Notes: generated by a model from the sequence alone, not told the origin. A stretch of DNA of 47,650 bases from Rhodocyclales bacterium (GCA_028292505.1 JAQGMF010000047.1:1-47650), one strand, 5' to 3'; positions 28,957-39,180 are shown, counted from the stretch's first letter. Numbers and translations: made by a program.

Positions 28957-30198
28957 ATGTCTCCAAGTCCCGAATCCGGCAGTGAATCCAGCAGCGAATC
29001 CGGCAGCACTCGTCCTTCACTTCACAAGCGCCTGCAGGCCAAGTTACGTAGTCTCGGTCATGATTTGATTCCTGCTGCGCTAGGCGGCGATGGCCTGGAG
29101 CGCATGCGTGCCTGTGCCGGTTCCCTACTCGGCATCCTGGTCACGGCATTGATCAGTCACAAAGTACTTGGCGCACAGGCCAGCCTGTGGCTTATCGCGC
29201 CGATGGGCGCGTCGGCGGTGCTGTTATTCGCCGTGCCATCCAGCCCACTGGCGCAACCCTGGTCGATCATGGGTGGCAATTTCGTTGCGGCCGTCGTCGG
29301 CGTGAGTTGCTGGTACGCGCTGCGCGACCCACTGCTGGCTGCCAGCGCGGCCATTGCCATCGCCATCGGATGCATGCTGGCGCTGCGCTGTCTGCATCCG
29401 CCTTCGGGCGCCGTGGCACTCACAGCGGTGCTGGGAGGCCCGCAGATACATGATCTTGGCATGCGCTTCGTACTCAACCCCGTCATGCTCAATTCGGCAT
29501 GTCTGCTGGCCATGGCGATCCTCTACAACCGCTTTACCGGGCGCAATTATCCGCACCGTGCGAGCGCACTCACAGCGGCGCAAAAACGCGCGCGGGACAC
29601 ACCTGCGGAGGAACGTCTCGGTTTCACGGTCGGCGATCTGGACAACGTGCTGCGCGAATACAACCAGGTCATCGACATCAGTCGCGATGACCTGCAGTCC
29701 CTCTTCATGCAGGCCGAGGTGCAAGCCTATCGTCGCCGTTTCGGTGAAATCACCTGCGGCGACATCATGGCGCGCGAAGTCGTCAGCGTGCAATTCGCGA
29801 CCACGCTGGAAGAAGCCTGGAGCCTGATGCGCGGCCACGGCATCAAGGCGCTGCCGGTGCTCGATCGCGCACGCCGCGTCGTCGGCATCGTGACGCAGGC
29901 GGACTTCATGAAGAGCGCCGATCTCGACACACACGAAAATGTCGAATCGCGTCTGCGTCATTTCATCCGTCGCACACCGGGTACGCATTCCGACAAACCC
30001 GAGGTTGTCGGCCAGATCATGAGCAAACCGGCGCAGACGACAGCCGCCGATACCCATGTAGCATCATTGGTGCCCTTGCTTGGCGGCAATGGTCACAGCC
30101 ACATTCCCATTGTCGACAGCGAGCGCCGTCTGGTCGGCATCGTCACACCGCGCGACCTCATTGTGGCGCTCTATCGCGGCAGTCTGGAAGCGGCTTGA
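28957..30198 (+). CDS. HPP-family membrane protein with two CBS domains
   Basis: 413 aa. A Ser/Glu-rich N-terminus (SESSSESGS) is followed by the HPP domain with four hydrophobic helices (about 45-175) and the name-giving motif CLHPPSGAVALTAVLGG. The C-terminal half has a CBS pair: GDIMAREVVSVQF...VVGIVTQADFM and QIMSKPAQTT...LVGIVTPRDLI. HPP proteins of cyanobacteria are linked to nitrite transport, but most members are uncharacterised. CBS domains usually sense adenine nucleotides. The ATG at 28957 was picked because upstream codons lie in the divergent promoter region. The SD is weak. Confidence 0.85.
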   Translation: MSPSPESGSESSSESGSTRPSLHKRLQAKLRSLGHDLIPAALGGDGLERMRACAGSLLGILVTALISHKVLGAQASLWLIAPMGASAVLLFAVPSSPLAQPWSIMGGNFVAAVVGVSCWYALRDPLLAASAAIAIAIGCMLALRCLHPPSGAVALTAVLGGPQIHDLGMRFVLNPVMLNSACLLAMAILYNRFTGRNYPHRASALTAAQKRARDTPAEERLGFTVGDLDNVLREYNQVIDISRDDLQSLFMQAEVQAYRRRFGEITCGDIMAREVVSVQFATTLEEAWSLMRGHGIKALPVLDRARRVVGIVTQADFMKSADLDTHENVESRLRHFIRRTPGTHSDKPEVVGQIMSKPAQTTAADTHVASLVPLLGGNGHSHIPIVDSERRLVGIVTPRDLIVALYRGSLEAA

Positions 30199-30289
30199 AG
30201 CGCGTCGGCGCACCCCCATCTAGCGAGGAACCGCCGATACCGCGAGTGGTCTTACCGTGCGCGCACTGGTTTCGCTGAAAGGAATCCCG

Positions 30290-31138
30290 ATGTTCAACTG
30301 GCTCAAAACTTCGATCCTGATGGCCGCAATCATGGCGCTGTTCGGCGTAATCGGCGCCATGATCGGCGGCAAAAGCGGCATGCTATTGGCATTGCTGTTC
30401 GGCGGTGGCATGAATTTCTTCTCGTACTGGTTCTCCGACAAGCTGGTATTGCGCATGTACAACGCCCAGCAGGTCGACGAAAGCACCTCACCCTATCTCT
30501 ACAACATCGTGCGCGATCTGGCGGCGCGCGCGCAGTTGCCGATGCCGCGCGTTTACATCATCAACGAGCCGCAGCCGAATGCCTTCGCCACCGGCCGCAA
30601 TCCGCAGCATGCCGCCGTCGCCGCCACGACGGGCATCTTGCAACTGCTGAGCGAGCGCGAATTGCGCGGCGTCATGGCGCACGAACTCGCACACGTACGA
30701 CATCGCGACATCCTCATCTCGACCATCGCGGCGACGGCTGCCGGTGCCATTTCCGCACTGGCCAACTTCGCCATGTTCTTCGGCGGCCGCGACAGCGAAG
30801 GGCGTCCGACGAATCCGCTGGCCGGCATCCTGGTGGCATTGCTGGCACCCATCGCAGCGGCCCTGATCCAGATGGCCATTTCGCGCACCCGCGAATTCGA
30901 AGCCGACCATGGTGGCGCGGAAATCTCGGGTGACCCGCGGGCGCTGGCCGATGCGCTGGCGAAGATCCACCACTATGCAACTGGCATTCCTATGGAAGCG
31001 GCCGAGGCACATCCGGAAACCGCGCAGATGATGATCATGAATCCACTGTCCGGTCGCGGCATGGCGGGCTGGTTCTCGACGCATCCTTCAACCGAGGAGC
31101 GTATCGCGCGGCTGCATGCGCTGGCGCGAGGACGTTAA
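30290..31138 (+). CDS. htpX: Membrane zinc metalloprotease HtpX
   Basis: 282 aa. Two N-terminal transmembrane helices (about 5-22, 28-46) precede a cytoplasm-facing M48 protease domain with HELAH (131-135). Two further hydrophobic helices (about 143-165, 180-200) follow, then the glutamate ligand region [10 protein letters not shown]. It degrades damaged inner-membrane proteins together with FtsH. The start at 30290 has AAAGGA 7 bases upstream. It is monocistronic or cotranscribed with the HPP-CBS gene 91 bases upstream. Confidence 0.96.
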   Translation: MFNWLKTSILMAAIMALFGVIGAMIGGKSGMLLALLFGGGMNFFSYWFSDKLVLRMYNAQQVDESTSPYLYNIVRDLAARAQLPMPRVYIINEPQPNAFATGRNPQHAAVAATTGILQLLSERELRGVMAHELAHVRHRDILISTIAATAAGAISALANFAMFFGGRDSEGRPTNPLAGILVALLAPIAAALIQMAISRTREFEADHGGAEISGDPRALADALAKIHHYATGIPMEAAEAHPETAQMMIMNPLSGRGMAGWFSTHPSTEERIARLHALARGR

Positions 31139-31240
31139 GCTTTGCCGGAATAAAGCTGCAACTTGCGGTGTTTAATGTGGTCGCACGTCCGCTGTTTCCG
31201 CAAGCCGTGTTCCACGCATCGCATTTCAGAGGAGAGAACC

Positions 31241-32122
31241 ATGAATGATCGTTCGGATTTTGAAAGTCCCGAAATGAACAGCCTGTTGCCACATGTGAGG
31301 TTCGATCGCCGCAGTTTCCTGGCCAGCATGGCAGCAGGCGGCTTTGCCCTCGCCGTACAGCCCGTCATGGGACAAACCGTCATCAAGACCGATACCGAGG
31401 GCCTTGATGTGGGCGTCGTCGAGATTCCAAGCGACGGCTTCGATATGCCGGCGTACTATGCGCGGCCGAAGAGCGGCGACAAGTTCGCGACCGTGCTCGT
31501 CATCCAGGAAATCTTCGGGGTACACGAACACATCCAGGACATATGCCGTCGTCTTGCCAAGAAAGGTTATCTGGCGGTTGCCTCCTCGCTGCACGCGCGT
31601 TTCGGCGACGAGACCAAGATCAGCAGCATCGCCGAAATCATGAGCACGATCGTGTCGAAGGTGGCGGACGAGCAAGTGATGCGCGACCTCGACAACACCG
31701 TGGCCTGGGCCGCGAAGAACAAGGGCAACATCGACAAGCTGGGCGTCACGGGGTTCTGCTGGGGTGGCAGGCAGACCTGGTTGTATGCCGCACATCAGCC
31801 AAAACTCAAGGCAGCGGTTGCATGGTACGGCCCTGTCAACACGCCAAGCACGCCCATGACACCGCAAGCAGTGAAGGACATTGCCACCCGTATCACGGTA
31901 CCGGTACTCGGCATGTATGGCGAGGCCGACAGCGGCATCAAGGTTGCCGACGTCGAAGCATTGCGCGCCGCGTTGAAGGCCGCAGGCAGTAAGTCCGAAA
32001 TCGTCATCTACCCCGGCGCGCAACACGGCTTCAACGCCGACTATCGTCCGAGCTACAACAAGGACGCTGCGGAAGATGGCTGGAAGCGTTTGTTGGCATG
32101 GTTTGCCGCGAACGGCGTGTGA
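31241..32122 (+). CDS. Tat-exported dienelactone hydrolase family protein
   Basis: 293 aa. A twin-arginine signal (FDRRSFLASMAAGGFALA, Arg23-Arg24) marks export of a folded protein. The mature part is a dienelactone hydrolase with nucleophile Cys173 (GFCWGG), Asp230 (YGEADSG) and His262 (AQHGFN), the true Cys-Asp-His triad. DLH proper opens the lactone ring in chlorocatechol degradation. Exported members like this one have unknown substrates. A strong SD (AGGAGAG) precedes the ATG. It is followed by a palindromic repeat. Confidence 0.88.
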   Translation: MNDRSDFESPEMNSLLPHVRFDRRSFLASMAAGGFALAVQPVMGQTVIKTDTEGLDVGVVEIPSDGFDMPAYYARPKSGDKFATVLVIQEIFGVHEHIQDICRRLAKKGYLAVASSLHARFGDETKISSIAEIMSTIVSKVADEQVMRDLDNTVAWAAKNKGNIDKLGVTGFCWGGRQTWLYAAHQPKLKAAVAWYGPVNTPSTPMTPQAVKDIATRITVPVLGMYGEADSGIKVADVEALRAALKAAGSKSEIVIYPGAQHGFNADYRPSYNKDAAEDGWKRLLAWFAANGV

Positions 32123-32153
32123 TTTGCATGCGAAGGCACTGAGCCAGCGTGAC

Positions 32154-32311
32154 GCTTGCAGTTCCCTCCCCTCGGGAGAGGGTGGCCGGAGGCCGGGAGA
32201 GGGGAAAGCGTTCGCCAATTGATTCCCTGTCGGGCGACTCCAAACTTGAGCCACCCTTTCGCCTCTCCCGGCTCTGACGAGCCACCCTCTCCGCACGGAG
32301 AGGGAACTGCA
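32154..32311. repeat. GC-rich palindromic repeat element (full, two arms)
   Basis: The left arm (about 32154-32208) and right arm (about 32252-32311) are imperfect reverse complements, with TGCAGTTCCCTC at one end and GAGGGAACTGCA at the other, and inner GGGAGAGGG and CCCTCTCC blocks. The left arm matches, over about 55 bases, a single arm found inside pepN at 34989-35050. It fills most of the 312-base gap between the DLH gene and trhO. The rest of that gap shows nothing I can name. Confidence 0.8.
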
Positions 32312-32434
32312 AACACCGCAACTGATGTTCGCCCCCATCACTAACGCATTCATCGGCGCAATCCGCACCGCTCTGCAAGACGCTACGCCTGCGGATTGTT
32401 AAGATGCATATCCGCTGACCCCAACCGCATCACC

Positions 32435-33202
32435 ATGACCGCATCAGTTCCCATCATCAACATCTCGGCCTATCGCTTCGTCAGCATCGACGATTGCGAA
32501 GCGCTGCGTGAAAGCCTACAGGCCGAATGCGAACGTCTCCAACTCAAGGGCACAGTTCTCATTGCCCCGGAAGGCATCAATGTGTTTCTCGCTGGCCCGC
32601 GCGAGGCCATCGACGCCGCGCTCTCCTATCTGCATGCCGATTCGCGCTTCGCCGATTTGAATGCGAAGGAATCCCTCTCCGACGCGCCGCCTTTCCGCTA
32701 CCTAAAGGTCAAGCACAAGCGCGAAATCATCACCATGAATCGCTCCGCCATCCAGCCGCAGTCGGGCCGCGCACCGGCGGTGTCCGCTGCGACACTCAAG
32801 CGCTGGCTCGATCAGGGTCATGACGATGCAGGGCGAGCCGTAGTGACACTGGATACGCGCAATGCCTTCGAAGCCGACCTGGGTCACTTCGAAGATTGCA
32901 TCGACTATCGCATCGACAAGTTCAGCGAATTTCCGCCCGCGGTCGAAGCCGACGCTGCGGCACTTCGCGACAAAACGGTTGTCACCTACTGCACCGGCGG
33001 CATTCGTTGCGAGAAGGCCGCCATCGTCATGCGCGAGGCGGGTATCGAAAACGTTTACCAGCTCGACGGCGGCATCCTGAAGTATTTTGAAGAAGTAGGC
33101 GACGCGCATTGGCAGGGCAGCTGTTTCGTCTTCGATGAGCGCCGCGCGCTGGATTCCGCACTCACACCAGCACCCATCACGCACGAGGTAGAGCAAACAT
33201 GA
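32435..33202 (+). CDS. trhO: tRNA uridine(34) hydroxylase TrhO (YceA), rhodanese-like
   Basis: 255 aa. An N-terminal acylphosphatase-like domain ([26 protein letters not shown]) precedes a rhodanese domain with [12 protein letters not shown] (active-site Cys186, second Cys192). The family makes 5-hydroxyuridine at position 34 of some tRNAs, using oxygen. The ATG at 32435 fits family starts. The stop overlaps the pepN start in ATGA, so the two genes form a coupled operon. Confidence 0.93.
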   Translation: MTASVPIINISAYRFVSIDDCEALRESLQAECERLQLKGTVLIAPEGINVFLAGPREAIDAALSYLHADSRFADLNAKESLSDAPPFRYLKVKHKREIITMNRSAIQPQSGRAPAVSAATLKRWLDQGHDDAGRAVVTLDTRNAFEADLGHFEDCIDYRIDKFSEFPPAVEADAAALRDKTVVTYCTGGIRCEKAAIVMREAGIENVYQLDGGILKYFEEVGDAHWQGSCFVFDERRALDSALTPAPITHEVEQT

Positions 33203-35922
33203 ACGCGCCACAGACGATCTACCTGAAAGACTACGCGCCGCCCGCTTATCTCGTCGATACGGTCGATCTGGATATCTCGATCAACGACGGCTTTGCGCGC
33301 ATCGGCGCGCGCATCGCCATGCGTCGCAACGCGGCTGGCGCCGGCGGTGCGCTGATACTCGACGGCGAAGAATTGCAGTTGGAGGCGCTACGCATCGATG
33401 GTCGTACATTGATGACAAGCGAATACAGCCATACCGGCGACAAACTCAGCATCGCTAGCGTGCCCGAATCCTTCATTCTCGAAAGCGTGGTACGCATCGA
33501 GCCGGATCGCAACACGCAGCTCTCCGGCCTGTACCGCTCCAAGGATGGCTATTTCACGCAATGCGAAGCGCAGGGTTTTCGCCGTATCACTTTCTATCCG
33601 GATCGGCCGGATGTGATGGCACGCTTCACATGCATTTTGCATGCGGACAAAGCAAAATTTCCCGTGCTGCTCGCCAACGGCAACCCGGTCGCTGCGGGTG
33701 ATGGTGAAGACGGGCGCCACTGGGCGAAGTGGGAAGATCCTTTCGCCAAGCCTGCTTACCTGTTCGCCTGCGTCGCCGCGAAACTCGATGTACTGGAAGA
33801 CTTCCATGTCACGCCTTCCGGCCGACGCGTGCGTTGTGCCGTCTATGTCGAGCCCGGTAAGCTCGATCAATGTGCGCATGCCGTTGCCGCACTGAAGCTC
33901 GCCATGAAATGGGACGAAGATGTGTTCGGCCTGGAGATGGATCTCGACCATTACATGATCGTCGCTGTCGGCGATTTCAATATGGGCGCGATGGAGAACA
34001 AGGGTCTCAACATCTTCAACACCAAGTACGTACTGGCACGGCCCGACACGGCAACCGACACGGACTATCAGAACATCGATCGCGTCGTCGCCCACGAATA
34101 CTTCCACAACTGGACCGGCAATCGTGTCACCTGCCGCGACTGGTTCCAGTTGTCATTGAAGGAAGGTCTCACCGTTTTCCGTGATCAGAATTTCGGCATG
34201 GATGTGCACTCCGCCGGCGTTACGCGCATCCAGGAAGTGCGCACACTGCGCGCTGCACAGTTCCCCGAGGACGCGGGCCCCATGGCGCATCCGATCCGTC
34301 CGGCCAGCTATGCCGAGATCAACAATTTCTACACCGCCACGGTTTACGAGAAGGGCGCAGAAGTGATCCGCATGATCCACACCCTGATCGGCAAGGATGC
34401 TTTCCGCAAAGGTATGGATCTCTATTTCCAGCGCCATGACGGACAGGCCGTCACCTGCGAAGATTTCGTCGCCGCCATGCAGGATGCATCCGGCCTGAAC
34501 CTCGATCAGTTCCAACGCTGGTACAACCAGGCCGGCACGCCGCGCCTTGTGGTGCGCGGCAGTTTCGACGCAGCGACCCGGCGCTACACATTGGACGTCA
34601 CGCAGCAGTACCCAATAACCACTTATGAAGAACGCATGAGCGCGGAAGGTAAAACCGTGTCGCGCGGCCCTTATCACTTGCCGCTGGTGCTGGGACTGCT
34701 CGACGCGGCAGGTCGTGAGCTGCCGCTGCGCCTCGCCGGCGAAGATGAGGCGCAGGGCACTCAGCGCACGCTGCAGACTCGCGAAGACCGGCAAGATTTC
34801 GTATTCGAAGACATCGACGCAGAACCTGTGCCTTCGCTACTGCGCGGCTTCTCGGCACCTGTCGTGCTCGACTATGCCTATTCCGATGCCACCCTGACGC
34901 ACCTGATGGCTTTCGACACCGATGCTGTCAATCGCTGGGAGGCCGGACAGCGACTTGCCACTGGCATATTGCTGAAAGGCGTGGAAGCGCTTGCAGTCCC
35001 CTCCCCCCAGGGGGAGGGTGGCCCGGCGGGCCGGGAGAGGGGAAAGGATACGTCTAGTGAGCACGACTGGATACCCGTCACCTACGCGCAAGCCATCCGC
35101 CACCTGCTCGCCTCCGCGTTCGTCCCGAACGGCGATCCCGCGCTGGTGGCCGAGGCGCTCGTGTTGCCCTCTGAAACCTATCTCGCCGAACAGATGGACG
35201 TCGTCGATCCCGATGCCATTCACGCCGCGCGGCTGGCGCTACGCCGACACCTGGCGCAAGCACTGCGCGCACCCTTGGCAGCAGCATACGAGAAGCTGAC
35301 GGTCACGGAACCCTACTCGCCAGATAGCATCCAGGCCGGCAAGCGCGCGTTGCGCAATATCTGCCTGTCCTATCTCGCAGAGCTTGGCGACGCGGCTTCG
35401 CATGCGCTGGTGATTGCGCACTATGAACATGCGGCCAATATGACCGACACCATGGCGGCGCTTTCCGCACTTACCAATCTCGACATCCCGGCGCGTCACA
35501 CCGTGCTCGACGCCTTTTATGCCAAATGGAAAAACGAGGCGCTGGTGGTCGACAAGTGGCTGCAGGTTCAATCCACTTCGCGCCTGCCTAACACCGGCAG
35601 CGACGTGCGCGCGCTGATGGCGCACGAGGCGTTCGATATCCGCAATCCGAACAAGGTGTATTCGTTGGTGCGCGCTTTCTGCGCGGCCAATCCCAAGCAC
35701 TTCCACGCAGCCGATGGCAGCGGCTATCAGTTGGCGGCCGACGTGATCCTGCAACTCGACCCGCTCAATCCGCAAGTCGCCTCGCGCATCGCGCGTTGCT
35801 TCGACCGCTGGAAGAAATTCGACCCTGCGCGTCAAGCGAAAGCACGCGCGCAGCTCGAACGCGTCCAGGCGCAGGCGGGGCTATCGAGCGATGTGGCCGA
35901 GGTAGTCGGCAAGGCATTGTGA
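33199..35922 (+). CDS. pepN: Aminopeptidase N (M1 family)
   Basis: 907 aa, about 35-40 longer than E. coli PepN (870). This zinc aminopeptidase trims N-terminal residues from peptides in the cytoplasm. GAMEN is at 263-267. The zinc site is HEYFH (299-303) with Glu322 (LSLKEG), spaced exactly as HExxH-x18-E. The C-terminal helical domain is complete. Residues about 599-616 ([18 protein letters not shown]) are the in-frame translation of a palindromic genomic repeat also found at 32154. They lie in a linker between the catalytic and C-terminal domains and account for about half of the extra length. It is coupled to trhO. Confidence 0.96.
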   Translation: MNAPQTIYLKDYAPPAYLVDTVDLDISINDGFARIGARIAMRRNAAGAGGALILDGEELQLEALRIDGRTLMTSEYSHTGDKLSIASVPESFILESVVRIEPDRNTQLSGLYRSKDGYFTQCEAQGFRRITFYPDRPDVMARFTCILHADKAKFPVLLANGNPVAAGDGEDGRHWAKWEDPFAKPAYLFACVAAKLDVLEDFHVTPSGRRVRCAVYVEPGKLDQCAHAVAALKLAMKWDEDVFGLEMDLDHYMIVAVGDFNMGAMENKGLNIFNTKYVLARPDTATDTDYQNIDRVVAHEYFHNWTGNRVTCRDWFQLSLKEGLTVFRDQNFGMDVHSAGVTRIQEVRTLRAAQFPEDAGPMAHPIRPASYAEINNFYTATVYEKGAEVIRMIHTLIGKDAFRKGMDLYFQRHDGQAVTCEDFVAAMQDASGLNLDQFQRWYNQAGTPRLVVRGSFDAATRRYTLDVTQQYPITTYEERMSAEGKTVSRGPYHLPLVLGLLDAAGRELPLRLAGEDEAQGTQRTLQTREDRQDFVFEDIDAEPVPSLLRGFSAPVVLDYAYSDATLTHLMAFDTDAVNRWEAGQRLATGILLKGVEALAVPSPQGEGGPAGRERGKDTSSEHDWIPVTYAQAIRHLLASAFVPNGDPALVAEALVLPSETYLAEQMDVVDPDAIHAARLALRRHLAQALRAPLAAAYEKLTVTEPYSPDSIQAGKRALRNICLSYLAELGDAASHALVIAHYEHAANMTDTMAALSALTNLDIPARHTVLDAFYAKWKNEALVVDKWLQVQSTSRLPNTGSDVRALMAHEAFDIRNPNKVYSLVRAFCAANPKHFHAADGSGYQLAADVILQLDPLNPQVASRIARCFDRWKKFDPARQAKARAQLERVQAQAGLSSDVAEVVGKAL
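34989..35050. repeat. Half copy of the GC-rich repeat inside pepN
   Basis: This single arm begins GCTTGCAGTCCCCTCCCCCC and ends GGGAGAGGGGAAAG. It closely matches the left arm at 32154-32208. It is in frame with no stop, so it is translated as part of PepN. Confidence 0.85.
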
Positions 35923-35971
35923 CAACAGCATATTTCACCCAGAACGAATCAACCAGATCCGGAGAAGATGC

Positions 35972-36595
35972 ATGAACGCAGCAGATACGCAGAACACCAT
36001 GTTGCCGCCCGAGGCCGCTCCCGAACGCGCGCTCGACATGGCATTTCGCCATGCCCGCACCTTCAACCGTTTTACCGACAAGCCAGTGACGGACGAGACG
36101 CTGCGTGCCATTCACGCGTTGATGAAGTGGGGCCCGACGTCCATGAACAGCCAGGCGGCACGCTTCGTCTTCCTGCGCTCGAAGGAATCGCGCGAGCGTT
36201 TGCGTCCGGCGCTATCCGCCGGCAATCTGGAGAAAACCATGGTTGCGCCGATCACCGTGATCGTCGCCACCGATAGCCGTTTCTATGAACATCTGCCCAC
36301 GCAGTTCCCCGCTTACGACGCCAGACCGACGTACGAGGCGAACCCCACACTCGCCGACAAGACGGGTTTGCGCGACGCGACCTTGCAGGGCGCCTATTTC
36401 ATCATCGCGGCGCGTCTGCTCGGGCTCGACTGTGGCCCGATGGGCGGCTTTGACGCCGACAAGGCCAACGCCGAATTTTTTGCCGACGGTCGCTGGCGCG
36501 CCAACTTTCTGATCAATCTTGGCTATGGTGACCCCGCCGGCAATCGGCCCCGTGGTCCGCGTCTGGAATTCGATCAGGTGGCGCAGATTATTTGA
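35972..36595 (+). CDS. Nitroreductase family protein, malonic semialdehyde reductase (RutE/HadB)-like
   Basis: 207 aa. It shows the FMN-dependent nitroreductase fold: FRHARTFNRFTDKPVTDE near the N-terminus, then MKWGPTSMNSQAARFVFL (FMN-binding) and GLDCGPMGGFDADK toward the C-terminus. This subfamily includes RutE, which reduces malonic semialdehyde in uracil catabolism. No other rut genes are nearby, so the substrate is uncertain. The SD (GGAGAA) is 7 bases before the ATG at 35972. It follows pepN by 49 bases and may share its transcript. Confidence 0.85.
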   Translation: MNAADTQNTMLPPEAAPERALDMAFRHARTFNRFTDKPVTDETLRAIHALMKWGPTSMNSQAARFVFLRSKESRERLRPALSAGNLEKTMVAPITVIVATDSRFYEHLPTQFPAYDARPTYEANPTLADKTGLRDATLQGAYFIIAARLLGLDCGPMGGFDADKANAEFFADGRWRANFLINLGYGDPAGNRPRGPRLEFDQVAQII

Positions 36596-36642
36596 TCGCG
36601 ATATCCCGGCCATAAGACGGTGACTCCGTAAAAAGCTTCACG

Positions 36643-36993
36643 GTGACAAGGGTTCTTCCTGATGGGCAACAAGGAGGTGTCCGCGTAATCTTCGCTCACC
36701 CCAATTACTTGCCTTTGGCATATCCGAACGTGGCCACTGATTTGACTTTCATTCCCTGCAAGACCGCGTCGGGCGTGGATGAGATCCGCACCCGAGCCCT
36801 CAAACTCGAATCACGATTGCGCTTGTTGCTCATCCAGGTCGATGGGCAAAAACGCATCGCCGATCTACAGGCAACGATTGGCGAGGCAATGAGCGAAACG
36901 ACGATCGCAGACCTGCGCCGATTGCGCGATTTGGGGCTGGTGGGCTGGGACGATTCGCTGTCAGCTCAGCGCGGGTCTTCACGCACCCAGTAG
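36643..36993 (+). CDS. Small hypothetical protein, possible winged-helix fold
   Basis: Up to 116 aa from a GTG at 36643; GTG 36730 or TTG 36742 are alternative starts, and no SD decides among them. The conserved-looking part begins at LTFIPCKTASGVDEIRTRALKL and continues as RLRLLLIQVDGQKRIADLQATIG and TIADLRRLRDLGLVGW. This is the pattern of a small winged helix seen in short uncharacterised betaproteobacterial proteins. The first 30 codons look non-coding. Its 3' end overlaps the converging Lon-N-domain gene by 15 bases. Confidence 0.55.
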   Translation: MTRVLPDGQQGGVRVIFAHPNYLPLAYPNVATDLTFIPCKTASGVDEIRTRALKLESRLRLLLIQVDGQKRIADLQATIGEAMSETTIADLRRLRDLGLVGWDDSLSAQRGSSRTQ

Positions 36994-37599
36994 TTTGTGG
37001 TCGCGAAGATACTGGAAAATAATCGACAGCCGTAGCAGCGGGTCTTCCAATTCGAGCAAGCGCAAACGCGCCAGCGGTGGAATCGGCAGTATTTCTGTGA
37101 AGCGGTGCCCTACCCAATTCGCATCATCAAAGGCATACGGCCCAGCGATGACTTCGGGCCCCTTGTCGGCTGCGATCAGTTGCAATAGCGCCTGCATGCT
37201 GACGTATTCCGCAGGCACGCCTGCTTCGACTTCCGACAACCAGTCGACATGCGCCTCCACCGTATTCTTCGGCGTGACCAGGTGATCGACGATACGGAAA
37301 CGCCGGCCACCCGTCACTGTGATGACCAGCAGCCCCTGCTGCTGCATGTCCCAGTCGATGACATGCGCTTCGACACCCACAGCATGCGGCTCGGCCGCGT
37401 CGCCGACCTCGCTACCCTGTTTGATGAGACAGATGCCAAATGGGCGCATGGCCTGCATGCAGCCGGCAATCATGTCCATGTAGCGCGCCTCGAAAATGCG
37501 CAACTTCATGCGCCCATGCGGTAGCAGTACATTGGCCAGCGGAAAAATGGGCAAACGTATCGGTGAAATTTCCTGATGCGGCTTCTGGGATTTGAGCAT
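36979..37599 (-). CDS. Lon N-terminal (LON substrate-binding) domain protein
   Basis: 206 aa. A stand-alone LonNTD: LPIFPLANVLLPHGRMKLRIFEARYMDMI at the N-terminus, GICLIKQGSEVG, VTGGRRFRIV and a C-terminal helical bundle. No ATPase or protease part is present. Such proteins are common in proteobacteria, with unknown function; peptide or substrate binding is inferred from Lon. The start ATG at 37599 fits the family. It is divergent from the methyltransferase gene (88 bases). Confidence 0.88.
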   Translation of the reverse strand: MLKSQKPHQEISPIRLPIFPLANVLLPHGRMKLRIFEARYMDMIAGCMQAMRPFGICLIKQGSEVGDAAEPHAVGVEAHVIDWDMQQQGLLVITVTGGRRFRIVDHLVTPKNTVEAHVDWLSEVEAGVPAEYVSMQALLQLIAADKGPEVIAGPYAFDDANWVGHRFTEILPIPPLARLRLLELEDPLLRLSIIFQYLRDHKLLGA

Positions 37600-37687
37600 G
37601 TGCGGCGGTTAGTGCTGGCGATGAGTGCTAAGCGCAGCTTCGATTGTACCCGCCGGATGTAGGTCAACAGACCCTACAATCGCCAGC

Positions 37688-38857
37688 ATGAAAGAACTCA
37701 ACCAACTCCCACCGCCCGGCCCCGATGCGCTGGCGCATTCCGATGCAATGCAACAGCTGCTGCGCGCGGCGATCGCGCAAGCGGGCGGCTGGATCAGTTT
37801 CGCACGCTACATGGAACTGGCGCTCTACACACCCGGTCTCGGCTACTACAGCGGCGGCGCGCGCAAGTTCGGTGAAGATGGCGACTTCATCACCGCACCG
37901 GAAATATCGCCGCTTTTCGGTGACGCGCTCGCCACGCAGATTGCGCAGGTGATGCGCCTGTCCGCACGGCATCTGATCGAAGTCGGTGCCGGCACGGGCG
38001 CACTTGCGGCAGACCTTCTCATCGCACTCGAAGCGCTCAACATATTGCCGGATCGCTACGATATTCTCGAACTCTCCGGCGAGTTGCGCGAGCGCCAGGC
38101 GCAAACCCTGCAGGCGCGCGCACCACACCTTGCCGCGCGCGTGCGTTGGCTCGATGCGTTGCCAACAAGCTTTGAAGGCTGTGTCGTCGCCAACGAGGTG
38201 CTCGACGTCATGCCGGTGCATTGTCTGGTGTGGCGCGATGGAACATGCATCGAGCGCGGCATTGGTCTTTCTGGTGACGAACTTGTGTGGATAGAGCGCC
38301 CCCTCGATGCGCAGTTGCAAGCTGCCGTGCAAGTGCTGCCAGTCACGTCGCCTGCCACTGGCGAATATGCCAGTGAAATATGTCCGGCATCGGGCGCCTG
38401 GGTTGCCGAGTGGGCGCGCAGTCTGCAGCGAGGTGCATTGTTGCTGATCGACTACGGTTATCCACGCGCCGAGTACTACCTGCCCACGCGCAGCAACGGC
38501 ACGCTGCAGTGCTACTACCGGCATCGCGCCCACACGGACTTTTTCATCTGGCCAGGCCTCAACGACATCACCGCTTTCGTCGATTTCACGGCGACAGCGG
38601 AAGCCGCCTTTGCGACGGGCCTGGAGGTACTCGGCTACACCACGCAGAGTAGCTTCCTGATCAATTGCGGCGTGCTGCAATTGCTCGAAAAGCGCGGTCG
38701 ATCAGATAGCGCCGACTATCTGCGCGCAGCGCGCGCGCTGCAAAGACTCATCGGTCCGCACGAGATGGGCGAGCTATTCAAGGTGTTGGCTGTGGGGAAG
38801 GAAATGGGTGAGCCGCTGCTGGGCTTCACACAGGGAGACAGGACGCATGCACTGTAG
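37688..38857 (+). CDS. SAM-dependent methyltransferase, MidA/NDUFAF7 (COG1565) family
   Basis: 389 aa. Family segments are clear: ISFARYMELALYTPGLGYYSGGARKFG and GDFITAPEISPLFG before the SAM site, EVGAGTGALAADLL, VVANEVLDVMPVH and a LLIDYGYPRAEYYLPTRSNGT stretch. Mitochondrial NDUFAF7 methylates an arginine of a complex I subunit. Bacterial targets are not established. The ATG at 37688 was chosen since the preceding codons are unlike the family. No clear SD. Confidence 0.9.
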   Translation: MKELNQLPPPGPDALAHSDAMQQLLRAAIAQAGGWISFARYMELALYTPGLGYYSGGARKFGEDGDFITAPEISPLFGDALATQIAQVMRLSARHLIEVGAGTGALAADLLIALEALNILPDRYDILELSGELRERQAQTLQARAPHLAARVRWLDALPTSFEGCVVANEVLDVMPVHCLVWRDGTCIERGIGLSGDELVWIERPLDAQLQAAVQVLPVTSPATGEYASEICPASGAWVAEWARSLQRGALLLIDYGYPRAEYYLPTRSNGTLQCYYRHRAHTDFFIWPGLNDITAFVDFTATAEAAFATGLEVLGYTTQSSFLINCGVLQLLEKRGRSDSADYLRAARALQRLIGPHEMGELFKVLAVGKEMGEPLLGFTQGDRTHAL

Positions 38858-38909
38858 GTGACGTGCGCAGACGCACGGACGCGAGGCGCGCGCCCATGCG
38901 TGATGAAGC

Positions 38910-39134
38910 TTATTCTTGCGAGCTGTACAGTCGCGACATGAAGCTGTCGATATCGGTCAGCAGCATTGGCCGCGTCGGCGCACTGCTTTCGCCGGCGCAG
39001 ACCGTTTGCAGGCCAAGCGCCAAGGCCGGCTGCGGCAGCCAGTTCGCGTTCAACACTTCTTCGCCGTAACGCTCTGCCTCGCGGTCTTTGTCGCCAAGGC
39101 CCGTGCCAGATGTCATATCCATGATGTTCACCAT
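38910..39134 (-). CDS. Small acidic hypothetical protein
   Basis: 74 aa. The sequence starts MVNIMDMTSGTGLGDKDRE and includes EVLNANWLPQPALALGLQ. No signal peptide, membrane segment or known domain is visible. Support for a real gene is an SD (GGGAG) 8 bases before the ATG, a non-overlapping position between converging neighbours, and an FNR-like palindrome upstream. I cannot assign a function. Confidence 0.55.
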   Translation of the reverse strand: MVNIMDMTSGTGLGDKDREAERYGEEVLNANWLPQPALALGLQTVCAGESSAPTRPMLLTDIDSFMSRLYSSQE

Positions 39135-39166
39135 TTTGCGAACTCCCGGTTGGGTGTAGGCGCCCC

Positions 39167-39180
39167 TTGACTTGAATCAA
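39167..39180. promoter_or_regulatory. FNR/ANR-like palindrome upstream of the 74-aa gene
   Basis: TTGAC-TTGA-ATCAA matches 9 of 10 fixed positions of the FNR consensus TTGAT-N4-ATCAA. Its centre lies about 40 bases before the start codon at 39134. This fits repression, or a nearly leaderless activated transcript. The match may be chance. Confidence 0.35.
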
